Of a DNA stretch of 37,187 nt, positions 1 to 9,283 are shown in pieces. Below the pieces are notes generated by a model, which did not search any database, was not told where the DNA came from, and saw only the letters and a program-made list of their open reading frames with translations. The position numbers and the translations under genes were made by a program. The DNA is from Acidimicrobiales bacterium AG-410-I20 (GTDB lineage: Bacteria > Actinomycetota > Acidimicrobiia > Acidimicrobiales > MedAcidi-G1): positions 1-37,187 of the forward strand of contig CATISD010000145.1 in NCBI GenBank assembly GCA_949538625.1. Direction: 5' to 3'. Every line of letters starts with the position of its first letter. Position 1 is the stretch's first letter.

Positions 1-2
1 AC

Positions 3-330
<328 letters not shown>

Positions 331-341
<11 letters not shown>

Positions 342-1764
342 GAAAGAACATGCAGGCACATGCGGGGGTTGTTGTGGTGATTGTGGTGGTTGTGGTGGTT
401 GTTGTGGTTGTTGTTGTGGTGGTTGTTGTGGTTGTGGTTGTGGTGGTGGTAGGCGGAACGTAATTCGGGCATCGCGGGTCTAACTCAACTGGTTCTTCTA
501 ACTCTTCATCGACTAAACAGGCAGCTGGATCAGAAAGTGTTCCATCGCAATTCAGTCCTTCTGGACGGTACAGAGCCTCAAAGTAATCAAGTGTGGTCGT
601 ATCTGTCTCCAACCATGTTCGGGTGCGTTCAGTGGACACTTCTGTGCATTCTTGTTGTATCTGTCGAGTTAATTGATCAGTCTGCTCACCAAGCACCCAG
701 GGTTGAGAGTAAAGCTGCACGGTAACTGAATCTGGAGTAACTGATGTCCAAAGGACCATTGGATAGGGCGTGCCATTCTTGAGTTTCAGGTCTGGCCAAC
801 CCCAAGAAATCGTAGCCTCACGACCATATGGGTATCTTCGGAAATATATCGAATGGCTTTTATATTCTTCAAAATCTAAACCAGCGAAGAAGGCAGCATT
901 AAATAATGTTGTAGCAAATTGCGAAATGCCGCCTCCAACCGTTTGTACGAGAACTCCGTAGACGATTGCTCCGTCTTCAACAAACCCATTTTCTATAGTT
1001 CGTTCACCAACGTGACCGTTAAGAGAGAACGTTTCTTCCGGTTCAATGACAACACCCCGAGTAAGTTCCGCTATGCGGTGAATGTTTGTTACACGAGGCC
1101 TTCCAGCAGGGTAGTAGGTAGTGAATTCTCCCACTAAATGTGAAGCACCCGTTGAAGCTATCCATTCTCTGTCACGCTCTCTGCTGACAGCTAGTAGATC
1201 AATAGTTACGTAGTCTTTACCTGAATCAAGAGCATCAGTTATGCGATTCACATCTTCTTGACTGCAACAAATAAGATCTGGTTGTCCTCCAACTATTTCT
1301 AACAAGTCATCATCGTTGGCTGTTAACCACACGTCGTTGCCTTCAATAAAGGCGTCACTGTAGGACGACGCTAATGATGCCTTCACCGACTCTTTGTCTA
1401 TTTTTATTGATGATCCATCAATAAAAAACCAAGTTCTCAATTCATCGGGGAAAAAAACAATTGGCCCCGCAGGACTTAATGTAAGAAATCCTTTTTCAAC
1501 AAGGTGGTTTAGATGGTTTATTGCCTGAAGCCGGTCGCTATAAGGAATAGGTGTAGGTGCAATAGCATCATTTTCTTCTATTTCAGCAGCAACTGGGATA
1601 GTTGACGTAAGAGAGATGAAAGACACATGCGGTTTTTTATCTGAGCCGGTAGAAGTTATTGCTGCAACTAGAAATAAAATTGCTGCGGTCGCGCTTACTA
1701 CAATCACCACACGCCATTTAATTGAGGTAGACGAGGTCCATCTTTGACCTTGACGTTTTAACAC
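331..1764 (-). CDS. VanW-family membrane-anchored protein, C-terminus probably chimeric
   Basis: This 477-residue ORF has a GTG start, one N-terminal membrane helix (about residues 17-38, VVIVVSATAAILFLVAA) and a large extracytoplasmic part. The second half carries the VanW domain: RVTNIHRIAELTRG, EETFSLNGHVGERT, GGGISQFATTLFNAAFFAG and SHSIYFRRYPYGREATI. In typical members the central motif reads GGGxCQxSTTLYNAA; here the Cys is Ser. VanW proteins are cell-envelope proteins of unclear biochemical function, first noted in vancomycin-resistance clusters. The gene is third in a minus-strand series cysQ-nucS-vanW, 37 bp after nucS. The last residues (a run of 23 Thr, Ile, 4 Thr, then PACACMFFLTS) run into sequence that appears foreign, so the true stop codon is unknown. 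Family call is firm; the C-terminal end is not. Confidence 0.8.
367..450 (-). repeat. Low-complexity (ACC/ACA)n tract encoding poly-Thr; probable assembly junction
   Basis: On the minus strand this is 28 codons, all ACC or ACA (Thr) except one ATC (Ile), following a PP dipeptide at the end of the VanW-family protein. Other frames give Asn/His-rich or Val/Val runs with no meaning. The bacterial VanW gene lies to the right and eukaryote-like sequence to the left, so this tract is the likely place where two unrelated molecules were joined. Thr-rich tails on exported proteins are also known in actinobacteria, so at least the right part of the tract may be native. Confidence 0.85.
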
Positions 1765-1801
1765 AAGTTTTACCGTAGCGCTTGAAATGAATCGGGAAGA
1801 G

Positions 1802-2461
1802 TCAGAACAATTTCAATACGTTGGATTCCATTCCTCTTAACTCGTCATAATCAACTACTACACATTCAATTCCCCGATCTTCAGCCAAGACCTTTGCTTG
1901 TGGCTTTATTTCTTGAGCGACATACAGGCCTTTCACAGGGCTAAGTTCAGAGTCCCGATTTAGGAAATCGAGATATCGAGTGAGTTGTTCAACCCCATCG
2001 ATTTCTCCTCGTCTTTTAACTTCAACGGCGACGGTTATGCCTTCTTCGTTTTTACAAAGAAGATCCACAGGGCCGATTTCAGTAGGAAATTCTCTACGTA
2101 TTAGACGGAGTCCTTCGCCTAAAACCGAAGGATTCTCAGCAAGTAACTCTTGAATATGAGCTTCAACTCCGTCTTTTTGAAGTCCAGGATCCACTCCCAT
2201 CTCATAAGCACTATCGCTGAGCACCTCAAGAAAAGAGACGGTTAGGACTTCACCTTTAGAATTTGAAACACGCCAACGTCCTTCTTCTTCCACTAGGCGG
2301 TTTGGAGCATTCATCCAATTGAGAGGCTTATATGCCCCTCCGTCCGCATGAATAGCCACACAACCGTCTGCCTTTACCATTATTAGGCGCACAGCTTCAG
2401 GCAAATGAGCGGAAAGGCGGCCTTCATAATCAACAGTGCATTTAGCGATAACTAGTCGCAT
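1802..2461 (-). CDS. nucS: Endonuclease NucS/EndoMS, mismatch-specific
   Basis: The 219-residue product matches the actinobacterial and archaeal NucS/EndoMS family, which cleaves mismatched double-stranded DNA and replaces MutS/MutL in organisms lacking them. An N-terminal beta-rich DNA-binding and dimerisation domain ([16 protein letters not shown] onward) is followed by a RecB-like nuclease core: [13 protein letters not shown] with Asp about 133, then [20 protein letters not shown] with the E-x-K pair at about 147/149. Length is close to the roughly 220-230 residues usual for the family. The protein ends VLKLF, similar to the C-terminal clamp-binding motif reported for actinobacterial EndoMS. 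The ATG start directly abuts the cysQ stop codon, so the two are surely co-transcribed. Its presence strongly supports an actinobacterial source. Confidence 0.95.
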   Translation of the reverse strand: MRLVIAKCTVDYEGRLSAHLPEAVRLIMVKADGCVAIHADGGAYKPLNWMNAPNRLVEEEGRWRVSNSKGEVLTVSFLEVLSDSAYEMGVDPGLQKDGVEAHIQELLAENPSVLGEGLRLIRREFPTEIGPVDLLCKNEEGITVAVEVKRRGEIDGVEQLTRYLDFLNRDSELSPVKGLYVAQEIKPQAKVLAEDRGIECVVVDYDELRGMESNVLKLF

Positions 2462-3241
2462 TTAAGGCCGTCCACTCTGATTTAAAAGTTCCAAAACTGT
2501 TTCAGCTAAGTCTGGGTGACAGATTAATAGGTCGGGGAGCCAGGGATCTAAGTTGTTATATGAAAGTGAAGAGCCATCAAGGCGTGATACATGAAGTCCA
2601 TGAGATAAAGCTACAGCAGCAGGAGCACAGTTATCCCACTCATATTGCCCACCAGAGTGAAGATAAATATCTGCTTCCCCCCGAACGACCGACATTGCTT
2701 TTGCCCCAGCGGAACCCATTTCAATCATTTCTCCTGATAACGCATTACAAACCATTTCCGCTTCATTTGGAGGACGTGAACGACTAATAACCAACCGCGG
2801 GGAGTCTGGAACAGAAGTAAGATTCGTTTCAGATTGATGATTGGCAATAGAAGTAGACAGAGTCAGATTCAAAGCGGGGAGAGCGACAGCACCTACAACA
2901 GGTACTCGATGAATTACTAAAGCAACGTGAACTGCCCAATCAGTTCTTGGAGGATCTCCGTACTCCCTTGTCCCATCCACAGGATCAATAATCCACACAC
3001 GATTGCTTTCGGAGCGGTTTGGGTGCACTGAGTGCGCTGTCCCTTCTTCTGAAAGGACAGCATCTTCTGGGCGAAATTCTGCTAAAGAGTCCATAAGAAA
3101 CTGGTGAGACTGTTGATCACCAATCGTTCCTAGATCTGCAAAATCGTCTTCGGAAATAAGCTCTCTTTGCTCAAGCAGCAGCATTCCAGCGCGAGTGGCT
3201 AGATCAGCAGCAAGCAAATGGTCATCATGTTCTACCTTCAA
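2462..3241 (-). CDS. cysQ: 3'(2'),5'-bisphosphate nucleotidase CysQ (inositol monophosphatase superfamily)
   Basis: The 259-residue protein has the metal-binding motifs of the inositol monophosphatase/FBPase fold: GDQQSHQFLMDSL, LSEEG, the diagnostic WIIDPVDGTREY, and WDNCAPAAVALSHG near the C-terminus. In this family CysQ removes the 3'-phosphate of PAP, or PAPS, to AMP or APS, which relieves inhibition by the by-product of PAPS use. It could instead be a generic inositol phosphatase, but it sits head-to-head with cysD across 67 bp, which favours the sulfur role. The start appears to be TTG at 3241; no in-frame ATG lies nearby. It is the first gene of the cysQ-nucS-vanW minus-strand series. 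Confidence 0.85.
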   Translation of the reverse strand: MKVEHDDHLLAADLATRAGMLLLEQRELISEDDFADLGTIGDQQSHQFLMDSLAEFRPEDAVLSEEGTAHSVHPNRSESNRVWIIDPVDGTREYGDPPRTDWAVHVALVIHRVPVVGAVALPALNLTLSTSIANHQSETNLTSVPDSPRLVISRSRPPNEAEMVCNALSGEMIEMGSAGAKAMSVVRGEADIYLHSGGQYEWDNCAPAAVALSHGLHVSRLDGSSLSYNNLDPWLPDLLICHPDLAETVLELLNQSGRP

Positions 3242-3308
3242 GGGTCACCATCTTAGAAGGACAGGGTTAGCATATGTATAGAAATATTAAAATCTTTGGA
3301 AAGAAGTC

Positions 3309-4223
3309 ATGAGTATCACTACGTATGAACTCAATCACTTAGATCAGTTAGAGGCGGAAGCGATTCACATATTTCGGGAAGTCGCTGCCGAATTTGAGCG
3401 CCCTTGTTTAATGTTTTCCGGTGGTAAAGATTCCATAGTGATGCTGCATCTGGCAGCTAAAGCCTTTTGGCCTGCCCGTCTACCATTCCCGGTGATGCAT
3501 GTTGACACTGGTCACAATTTTCCTGAAGTTCTTGATTTCAGAGACAAGCGTGTTGAAGAATTAGGAGCCAGATTAGTAGTTGCCTCAGTGCAGAAGTCAA
3601 TTGATGATGGAAAAGTTGTTGAAGAAACCGGGCCTCGGGCGAGCCGAAATCGTTTACAAACCACAACATTGCTAGATGCCATTGAAGAACATAAATTTGA
3701 TGCACTTTTCGGAGGAGCCCGCCGTGATGAAGAAAAAGCACGAGCCAAAGAGCGGGTTTATTCATTTCGTGACGATTTTGGCCAATGGTATCCAAAAAAT
3801 CAGCGTCCGGAATTATGGAACCTTTACAACGGCCGAATACGAATAGGAGAACATATCCGGGTTTTCCCTATATCAAACTGGACTGAATTAGATATTTGGC
3901 AATACATAGCAAGAGAAAACGTTGAAATACCGAAAGTATATTTTGCTCATGACCGCCAAGTGTTTTCCCGCGACGGAATGTGGCTCGCTGATTCTCAATT
4001 CGTAACTCGAACCGAAGATGAAGAAGTAATAACACGTAGAGTTCGCTACAGAACAGTGGGGGATATGAGTTGCACCGGTGCCGTAGAGTCTGAAGCTGAA
4101 ACACTGGAACAAATTATTGAAGAGGTGTCAGCTACTCGTATAACAGAACGTGGGGCAACACGCGCTGATGACCGAGTCTCGGAAGCAGCTATGGAAGACC
4201 GCAAAAAAGAAGGGTATTTCTAA
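3309..4223 (+). CDS. cysD: Sulfate adenylyltransferase subunit 2
   Basis: CysD is the small catalytic subunit of ATP sulfurylase, forming APS from sulfate and ATP with energy from the CysN GTPase. The 304-residue protein has the PP-loop FSGGKDSIVMLHL near residue 38, the downstream HVDTGHNFPEV segment, FGGARRDEEKARAKER, and RVFPISNWTELDIWQYI, all typical of CysD. Length agrees with E. coli CysD (about 300). ATG at 3309 follows GGAAAG by a few bases. The stop overlaps the cysN start (TAATG), so cysD and cysN are translationally coupled. The neighbouring divergent cysQ belongs to the same pathway. Confidence 0.97.
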   Translation: MSITTYELNHLDQLEAEAIHIFREVAAEFERPCLMFSGGKDSIVMLHLAAKAFWPARLPFPVMHVDTGHNFPEVLDFRDKRVEELGARLVVASVQKSIDDGKVVEETGPRASRNRLQTTTLLDAIEEHKFDALFGGARRDEEKARAKERVYSFRDDFGQWYPKNQRPELWNLYNGRIRIGEHIRVFPISNWTELDIWQYIARENVEIPKVYFAHDRQVFSRDGMWLADSQFVTRTEDEEVITRRVRYRTVGDMSCTGAVESEAETLEQIIEEVSATRITERGATRADDRVSEAAMEDRKKEGYF

Positions 4224-5479
4224 TGGAATTTCTTCGTTTTGCTACAGCTGGGAGTGTTGATGACGGTAAGTCAACTTTGATTGGAAGATTACTTTACGAC
4301 ACAAAATCAATCTTTCAAGACCAAATGGAATCTATTGAAAAAACTTCGGTCCAAATGGGAAATGACTATACAAATCTTGCATTACTAACTGATGGTCTCC
4401 GAGCAGAACGAGAGCAGGGGATAACGATTGATGTTGCTTACCGTTACTTTGCTACGCCCAAACGAAAGTTCATTATTGCAGACACACCCGGGCATATTCA
4501 GTACACACGCAATATGGTCACTGGAGCATCAACAGCTGATGTGGCACTTGTTCTAGTGGATGCTCGCCATGGAGTCGTGGAGCAATCAAGGAGGCATGCT
4601 TTTCTAGCATCGTTACTTCGAATCCCACACCTAGTCGTATGCGTAAACAAAATGGATCTAATTGGTTACGACGAGAAAGCATTCAACGAAGTAAAAGAAG
4701 AATTCCGTAACTTTGCAATGAAATTAGAGATTCCTGATTTGACATTCATCCCAGTCTCAGCTTTGCATGGAGACAATGTGGTAGAAAGATCTGCAAATAT
4801 GCCTTGGTATGAAGGGTCTTCTTTGCTTCATCACTTAGAAGAAGTTCATATTGCCAGCGATCGAAACCATATCGATGCACGGTTCCCAGTTCAATATGTC
4901 ATCCGTCCACAAAGTGACGAACATCATGACTATCGAGGGTACGCGGGGACAGTAGCAGGAGGGGTCTTCAAACCCGGAGACGAAGTCATGGTGCTACCAA
5001 GCGGCTTTACTTCAACCGTGGCTTCAGTGGATTCCTATGATGGCCCTGTTGATGAAGCATTTGGACCAATGGCAGTAACTATACGCCTTACAGATGATAT
5101 TGATATCTCGCGAGGCGACATGATTTGTCGACCAAATAATCAACCAGTTGCCAGTCAAGATATACAAGCCATGGTGTGTTGGATGTCGGAAAGTGCAGGT
5201 CTTACCCCTCGGATGAAGCTGGCTTTGAAACATACAACAAGGTCAAGCCGGGTTATGGTCACAGATCTTCATTACAGAATTGATGTGAATACTTTGCATC
5301 GAGAAGAAAGTCCATCTTCTCTTCAACTCAATGAAATTGGTCGGATCGCTTTGAGGAGCACTCAACCACTTTTCTTTGATGAATACCGTCGAAATCGGAA
5401 TACGGGCTCGTTCATACTTGTAGATGAAGCAACCAACGCCACTGTAGCAGCAGGCATAATTGTCGGTTCCGGAACCTAA
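4223..5479 (+). CDS. cysN: Sulfate adenylyltransferase subunit 1 (GTPase)
   Basis: CysN is the EF-Tu-like GTPase regulatory subunit of ATP sulfurylase. The G motifs are all visible: G1 GSVDDGKST, the switch I region REQGITIDVAYRYF, G3 DTPGH, G4 NKMD and G5 SALHG. Two beta-barrel domains follow (FPVQYVIRPQSDEHHDYRGY and the C-terminal half). At 418 residues it is shorter than E. coli CysN, mainly because it begins directly at the first strand (MEFLRFATAGSVDDG) without an N-terminal extension. Many actinobacteria have a CysN-CysC fusion; here the kinase is a separate gene starting one base after the cysN stop. Confidence 0.96.
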   Translation: MEFLRFATAGSVDDGKSTLIGRLLYDTKSIFQDQMESIEKTSVQMGNDYTNLALLTDGLRAEREQGITIDVAYRYFATPKRKFIIADTPGHIQYTRNMVTGASTADVALVLVDARHGVVEQSRRHAFLASLLRIPHLVVCVNKMDLIGYDEKAFNEVKEEFRNFAMKLEIPDLTFIPVSALHGDNVVERSANMPWYEGSSLLHHLEEVHIASDRNHIDARFPVQYVIRPQSDEHHDYRGYAGTVAGGVFKPGDEVMVLPSGFTSTVASVDSYDGPVDEAFGPMAVTIRLTDDIDISRGDMICRPNNQPVASQDIQAMVCWMSESAGLTPRMKLALKHTTRSSRVMVTDLHYRIDVNTLHREESPSSLQLNEIGRIALRSTQPLFFDEYRRNRNTGSFILVDEATNATVAAGIIVGSGT

Positions 5480-5480
5480 C

Positions 5481-6077
5481 ATGGCTGACCACAATCCCAA
5501 CATCGTTTGGAATTCGGATGGTTTTAGCCATGAGGAAAGGTCAGCTGCTACGGGATTAAATGGTGCAACTATATGGTTTACTGGACTTTCTGGTTCAGGA
5601 AAATCTACGGTTGCTGCTGCTTGTGAACGTCTTTTGATTGCTTCTGGGAAACCTGCGTATCTACTAGATGGAGATAATTTGCGGTATGGCCTTAACAAAG
5701 ACCTTGGCTTTTCGGCCGAAGATCGGCATGAAAATGTTCGTCGTGTATCAGAAGTTGCACGGTTGTTCTCTGATGCCGGATTCATTTCTTTGGTGCCGCT
5801 CATAAGTCCTTACAACAAAGATCGAGAAATGGCGAGAGAAGTGCATGAGCTAGCAGGTATACCTTTTTTTGAAGTGTTCCTTAATGCCACAGTTGATGTA
5901 TGTGAAAAACGTGACCCAAAAGGACTTTATGCAAAAGCTAGAGCAGGAGAGTTGAAAGGCTTCACAGGCATAGATGATCCATACGAGAAACCGGATTCAC
6001 CAGATTTAGTCATTAGTCCCGAAGATGGCGCTCCGTTTGCTGTAGCGACAAAAGTAATAACTCTTCTAGAAAACTAA
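5481..6077 (+). CDS. cysC: Adenylyl-sulfate (APS) kinase
   Basis: CysC phosphorylates APS to PAPS. The P-loop GLSGSGKST lies at residues 35-43, followed by YLLDGDNLRYGLNKDLGFS, the RHENVRRVSEVARLF helix, and SPYNKDREMAREV with the conserved serine region, then DPKGLYAKARAGELKGFTGIDDPYE, which is diagnostic. I chose the ATG at 5481 because it sits one base after the cysN stop; the TTG at 5460 in the ORF track would only add seven residues inside cysN. The protein is 198 residues, a normal length. No PAPS or APS reductase gene is in the window, so whether PAPS goes to assimilation or sulfation cannot be told here. It converges on ettA with only 12 bp between stops. Confidence 0.96.
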   Translation: MADHNPNIVWNSDGFSHEERSAATGLNGATIWFTGLSGSGKSTVAAACERLLIASGKPAYLLDGDNLRYGLNKDLGFSAEDRHENVRRVSEVARLFSDAGFISLVPLISPYNKDREMAREVHELAGIPFFEVFLNATVDVCEKRDPKGLYAKARAGELKGFTGIDDPYEKPDSPDLVISPEDGAPFAVATKVITLLEN

Positions 6078-6089
6078 CTCGAGAAATAG

Positions 6090-7790
6090 TCAAGATCGAG
6101 TAAGGGGCTTGTATTTAAGACGAGTTGGGGCACTATCCGCTCCTAACTCTTTTCTACGAACGCTCTCGTATTCATCGAAGTTTCCCTCGAACCATCGAAC
6201 TTGAGAATTCCCCTCAAAAGCCAACACATGAGTAGCAACACGATCAAGAAACCAGCGATCATGACTAATAATCACAGCACATCCGGGATAAGTCTCTAAC
6301 CCACCTTCAAGAGCACGAAGAGTGTCAACATCTAGATCGTTAGTTGGTTCATCTAAGAGCAGTAAGTTGGAGCCGCTTTTAAGCACCTTCGCCAGATGAA
6401 CACGGTTCCTTTCTCCACCGGACAATTCCCCAACCTTTTTCTGTTGATCGGATCCTTTGAAATTAAACGAAGCTACATACGCCCTACCATTTACTTCCCT
6501 TGCTCCAACTTGGATGAACTCTTGACCATCAGTAATTTCTTCAAAAACAGAACGTTCCGAGTCAAGCGACTCACGTGACTGATCAACATAACCCAGTTCA
6601 ACAGTTGAACCGATACGGATTTCCCCAGAATCAGGAGTATATGGAGAATCTTGATTCTGTTCTGAAGCAGCGATAAGCATTCGAAATAATGTGGTCTTAC
6701 CGGCTCCGTTCCCGCCAATTACACCGACAATCCCCGCCGGAGGGAGAATAAAAGATAAATCTTCGATAAGAAGGCTGTCTCCGAACCCCTTTGAAATACT
6801 TTCAACTTCAATAACTTGATCTCCAAGGCGCTGGTTAGCGGGAATCGTAATTTGTAGCTCCCCATCTCTTTGACCAGCTTCCGCAGCCTCAGCTACTAGT
6901 TTTTCGTATGCTGCTAAGCGAGCCTTCCCTTTGGCTTGTCGCGCCTTGGGAGCCATACGTACCCACTCCAACTCACGCTCTAAAGTCCGTTGTCTAGCCG
7001 AGTCTGTTTTTTCTTCGGCTTCAAGGCGAGCACGTTTTTGCTCAAGCCAACCAGAATAATTTCCTTCGTAGGGGATACCTTTTCCTCGGTCTAACTCAAG
7101 TATCCACCCAGCGACATTGTCCAGAAAATATCGGTCGTGTGTAATGGCGATAACAGTTCCTGAATAGTCGCGTAAGGATCGTTCCAGCCAAGCTACTGAC
7201 TCTGCATCGAGATGATTAGTAGGTTCATCCAAAAGTAAGAGGTCTGGTCGTGATAGAAGCAGCTTACAGAGAGCTACACGGCGACGTTCGCCACCAGAAA
7301 GATGAGAAACGTTACTTTCGGCTGGCGGCAGGCGCAATGCATCCATCGCAATGTCAATAGTTCGCTGGAGATCCCAAGCACCCGCTGATTCAATTTGTTG
7401 CTCAAGATCTGCTTGTTCTTCACCTAATTTTTCATAGTCCGCTTCAGGGTCAGCCCATGCGGCTAAAACTTCGTCATACCTCGATAAAAGATTTGAAATT
7501 TCACCAAGACCTTCCATCACATTGCCTAGAACGTCTTTTTCGGGGTTGAGTCCAGGTTCTTGTTCTAATAGTCCAACTGTGAACCCATCAGTAAGTCGAG
7601 CTTCGCCTGAAAATTCTTCATCTAATCCCGCCATGATTTTAAGTAAAGACGATTTTCCTGCACCATTTGGACCAAGAACCCCAATTTTTGCTCCTGGGTA
7701 AAAAGCCAGGGTGATGTCTTTCAAAACTTCGCGGTCAGGCGGATAAAACCGACCAACCTTATGCATTGTGTAAATGAATTGTGCGTTCAC
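6090..7790 (-). CDS. ettA: ABC-F translation factor EttA
   Basis: The 566-residue cytosolic protein has two ATP-binding cassettes and no membrane segment. Cassette one shows GPNGAGKSS, LSGGERRRVALCKLLLSRPDLL and LLLLDEPTNHLD; cassette two shows GGNGAGKTT, LSGGERNRVHLAK and LLLLDEPTNDLD. The region between (WLEQKRARLEAEEKTDSARQ to LAAYEKLVAEA) is the ABC-F linker. The start MNAQFIYTMHKVGRFYPPDREVLKDI and the length match EttA, which binds the ribosomal E site and gates translation according to energy status. It is a single-gene unit, divergent from the HAD gene across 64 bp. Confidence 0.95.
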   Translation of the reverse strand: MNAQFIYTMHKVGRFYPPDREVLKDITLAFYPGAKIGVLGPNGAGKSSLLKIMAGLDEEFSGEARLTDGFTVGLLEQEPGLNPEKDVLGNVMEGLGEISNLLSRYDEVLAAWADPEADYEKLGEEQADLEQQIESAGAWDLQRTIDIAMDALRLPPAESNVSHLSGGERRRVALCKLLLSRPDLLLLDEPTNHLDAESVAWLERSLRDYSGTVIAITHDRYFLDNVAGWILELDRGKGIPYEGNYSGWLEQKRARLEAEEKTDSARQRTLERELEWVRMAPKARQAKGKARLAAYEKLVAEAAEAGQRDGELQITIPANQRLGDQVIEVESISKGFGDSLLIEDLSFILPPAGIVGVIGGNGAGKTTLFRMLIAASEQNQDSPYTPDSGEIRIGSTVELGYVDQSRESLDSERSVFEEITDGQEFIQVGAREVNGRAYVASFNFKGSDQQKKVGELSGGERNRVHLAKVLKSGSNLLLLDEPTNDLDVDTLRALEGGLETYPGCAVIISHDRWFLDRVATHVLAFEGNSQVRWFEGNFDEYESVRRKELGADSAPTRLKYKPLTRS

Positions 7791-7854
7791 AGAAGTGAGG
7801 TTACTTCCTGTTCACCTAGGCCCCGTTGTTGGGAATGACATAACATAAAACCGC

Positions 7855-8478
7855 ATGATTGAAGCAGCTCTTTTTGACTTTGGAGGAGTCATCCTCACAA
7901 GCCCGTTTGAAACATTCGCGGCTTATGAAATTGAAGCTGGATTGCCACAAAACACAATACGGACGTTGAACTCTACAAATCCAGATGCTAACGCTTGGGC
8001 AAAATTTGAACGCCGAGAAATTAACTCAGAAGAATTCATTGCGCTTTTCCAGATCGAAGCAGCCGAGCAAGGTTTCGTGGTTGACGCCAGAAAACTAATT
8101 GAAAATTTACATGGAGCGTTAAGGCCCAACATGGTGGAGGCACTTCGTCGTTGCTCAAACAACCTTAAGACGGCCATGCTGACTAACAACATAACTCCAA
8201 TTGGATCACAGCCTCTTTCAGCGGATGTCCAAGAAGTAGTTGAAATGTTCGACGTGATTATTGAGTCAAGTGTTGAAGGGTGCCGAAAGCCAGAGGACAA
8301 ATTTTACGAAATAGCATGTAGTCGATTAAATGTAGAACCTGCTAACTGCGTGTTTTTAGATGATCTCGGTGTGAACTTGAAACCTGCACGAGCAATGGGC
8401 ATGTCAACAATCAAAGTCGTGGATCCAGAGCAAGCTATTGCAGAATTATCGACAGTTGTCGGATTCCCTTTGAGTTGA
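7855..8478 (+). CDS. HAD-superfamily hydrolase (epoxide-hydrolase N-domain/ACAD10-like phosphatase type)
   Basis: This 207-residue protein has the four HAD motifs: FDFGGVI (motif I; the second catalytic Asp is replaced by Gly, as in the soluble epoxide hydrolase N-terminal phosphatase group), MLTNN (II), the Lys in GCRKPEDKFYEIA (III) and VFLDDLGVNLKPARAMG (IV). The all-helical cap lies between motifs I and II. Substrate cannot be deduced. It is followed at once by xthA, whose ATG lies 17 bp after this stop, so they are likely one transcript. Confidence 0.85.
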   Translation: MIEAALFDFGGVILTSPFETFAAYEIEAGLPQNTIRTLNSTNPDANAWAKFERREINSEEFIALFQIEAAEQGFVVDARKLIENLHGALRPNMVEALRRCSNNLKTAMLTNNITPIGSQPLSADVQEVVEMFDVIIESSVEGCRKPEDKFYEIACSRLNVEPANCVFLDDLGVNLKPARAMGMSTIKVVDPEQAIAELSTVVGFPLS

Positions 8479-8495
8479 GCGCTAACGTCAATTTC

Positions 8496-9278
8496 ATGCG
8501 AATTGTAACTTGGAACGTTAACTCACTAAAAGCACGGCTTTCTCGCGTTGAGGCTTGGATAAAAACTGTAGAACCAGACGTGCTTTGTTTACAAGAAACA
8601 AAAATGACAGACGAAGCATTCCCGCACGAGTCGTTTTCCTCGCTTGGATATGAATCGGCTCATTATGGAGAAGGCCGGTGGAATGGTGTAGCCATAATTT
8701 CCAAAGTAGGGCTTGAAAAGGTAAGACAAGGTTTTGAAGATGGGAGAGACGACCCTGATCCTGATGCAAGAATTCTATGGGCAACTTGTGGAGGGGTCCG
8801 AATCGCTTCTTGCTATGTGCCAAATGGACGTGAAGTCGGCCATGACCACTATCACTATAAACTCGACTGGCTTGATCGATTAAAAGATGATTTGAAAGCA
8901 AATGCCGACTGTTCAAAAGAACAAGTAGCAATAGTTGGTGACTTCAATGTGGCCCCCGATGACCGAGATGTTTGGAGCCCAGAAGCCTTTGCCGGTATGA
9001 CGCATGTGACAAAAGAAGAACGAAAAGCAGTATCAAGCTTGATTGATTTAGGTTTAGTAGATGCGTTTAGAGAAAAATTTGATCAACCAGGACTATTTTC
9101 TTGGTGGGATTATCGCGGCGGATCTTTTTATAAAAAGCAAGGGATGCGCATTGATTTAATTCTGACTTCTGCGCCATTAACAGAGAAATTAGAATTCATA
9201 GTCGTAGACCGGAATGAACGTAAAGGCGAAAAACCCTCCGACCATGCTCCGGTTGTTGCAGATTTCAAAGCGACTTGA
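8496..9278 (+). CDS. xthA: Exodeoxyribonuclease III
   Basis: The 260-residue protein belongs to the ExoIII/APE endonuclease-exonuclease-phosphatase fold and acts in base excision repair at abasic sites and 3' blocked ends. Motifs are MRIVTWNVNSLKARL (catalytic Asn), LCLQETKM (metal-binding Glu), SCYVPNG, VGDFNVAPDD (Asp and Asn), FSWWDYRGG and the terminal SDHAPVVADF (catalytic His). The ORF track begins at 8475, but the canonical start of the family is MRIVTWNVNS, so I place the start at the ATG at 8496. The stop overlaps or closely abuts the downstream MmcQ-like gene. Confidence 0.96.
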   Translation: MRIVTWNVNSLKARLSRVEAWIKTVEPDVLCLQETKMTDEAFPHESFSSLGYESAHYGEGRWNGVAIISKVGLEKVRQGFEDGRDDPDPDARILWATCGGVRIASCYVPNGREVGHDHYHYKLDWLDRLKDDLKANADCSKEQVAIVGDFNVAPDDRDVWSPEAFAGMTHVTKEERKAVSSLIDLGLVDAFREKFDQPGLFSWWDYRGGSFYKKQGMRIDLILTSAPLTEKLEFIVVDRNERKGEKPSDHAPVVADFKAT

Positions 9279-9283
9279 TTCGA

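Noticed and set aside
3242-3308. Promoter pair in the cysQ-cysD divergent gap
   Set aside because: AT-rich hexamers are present but none pairs with a recognisable -35 at proper spacing, so no specific site is claimed.
5243-5803. 186-residue minus-strand ORF opposite cysN/cysC
   Set aside because: It lies entirely antisense to two well-identified genes and shows no recognisable motif.
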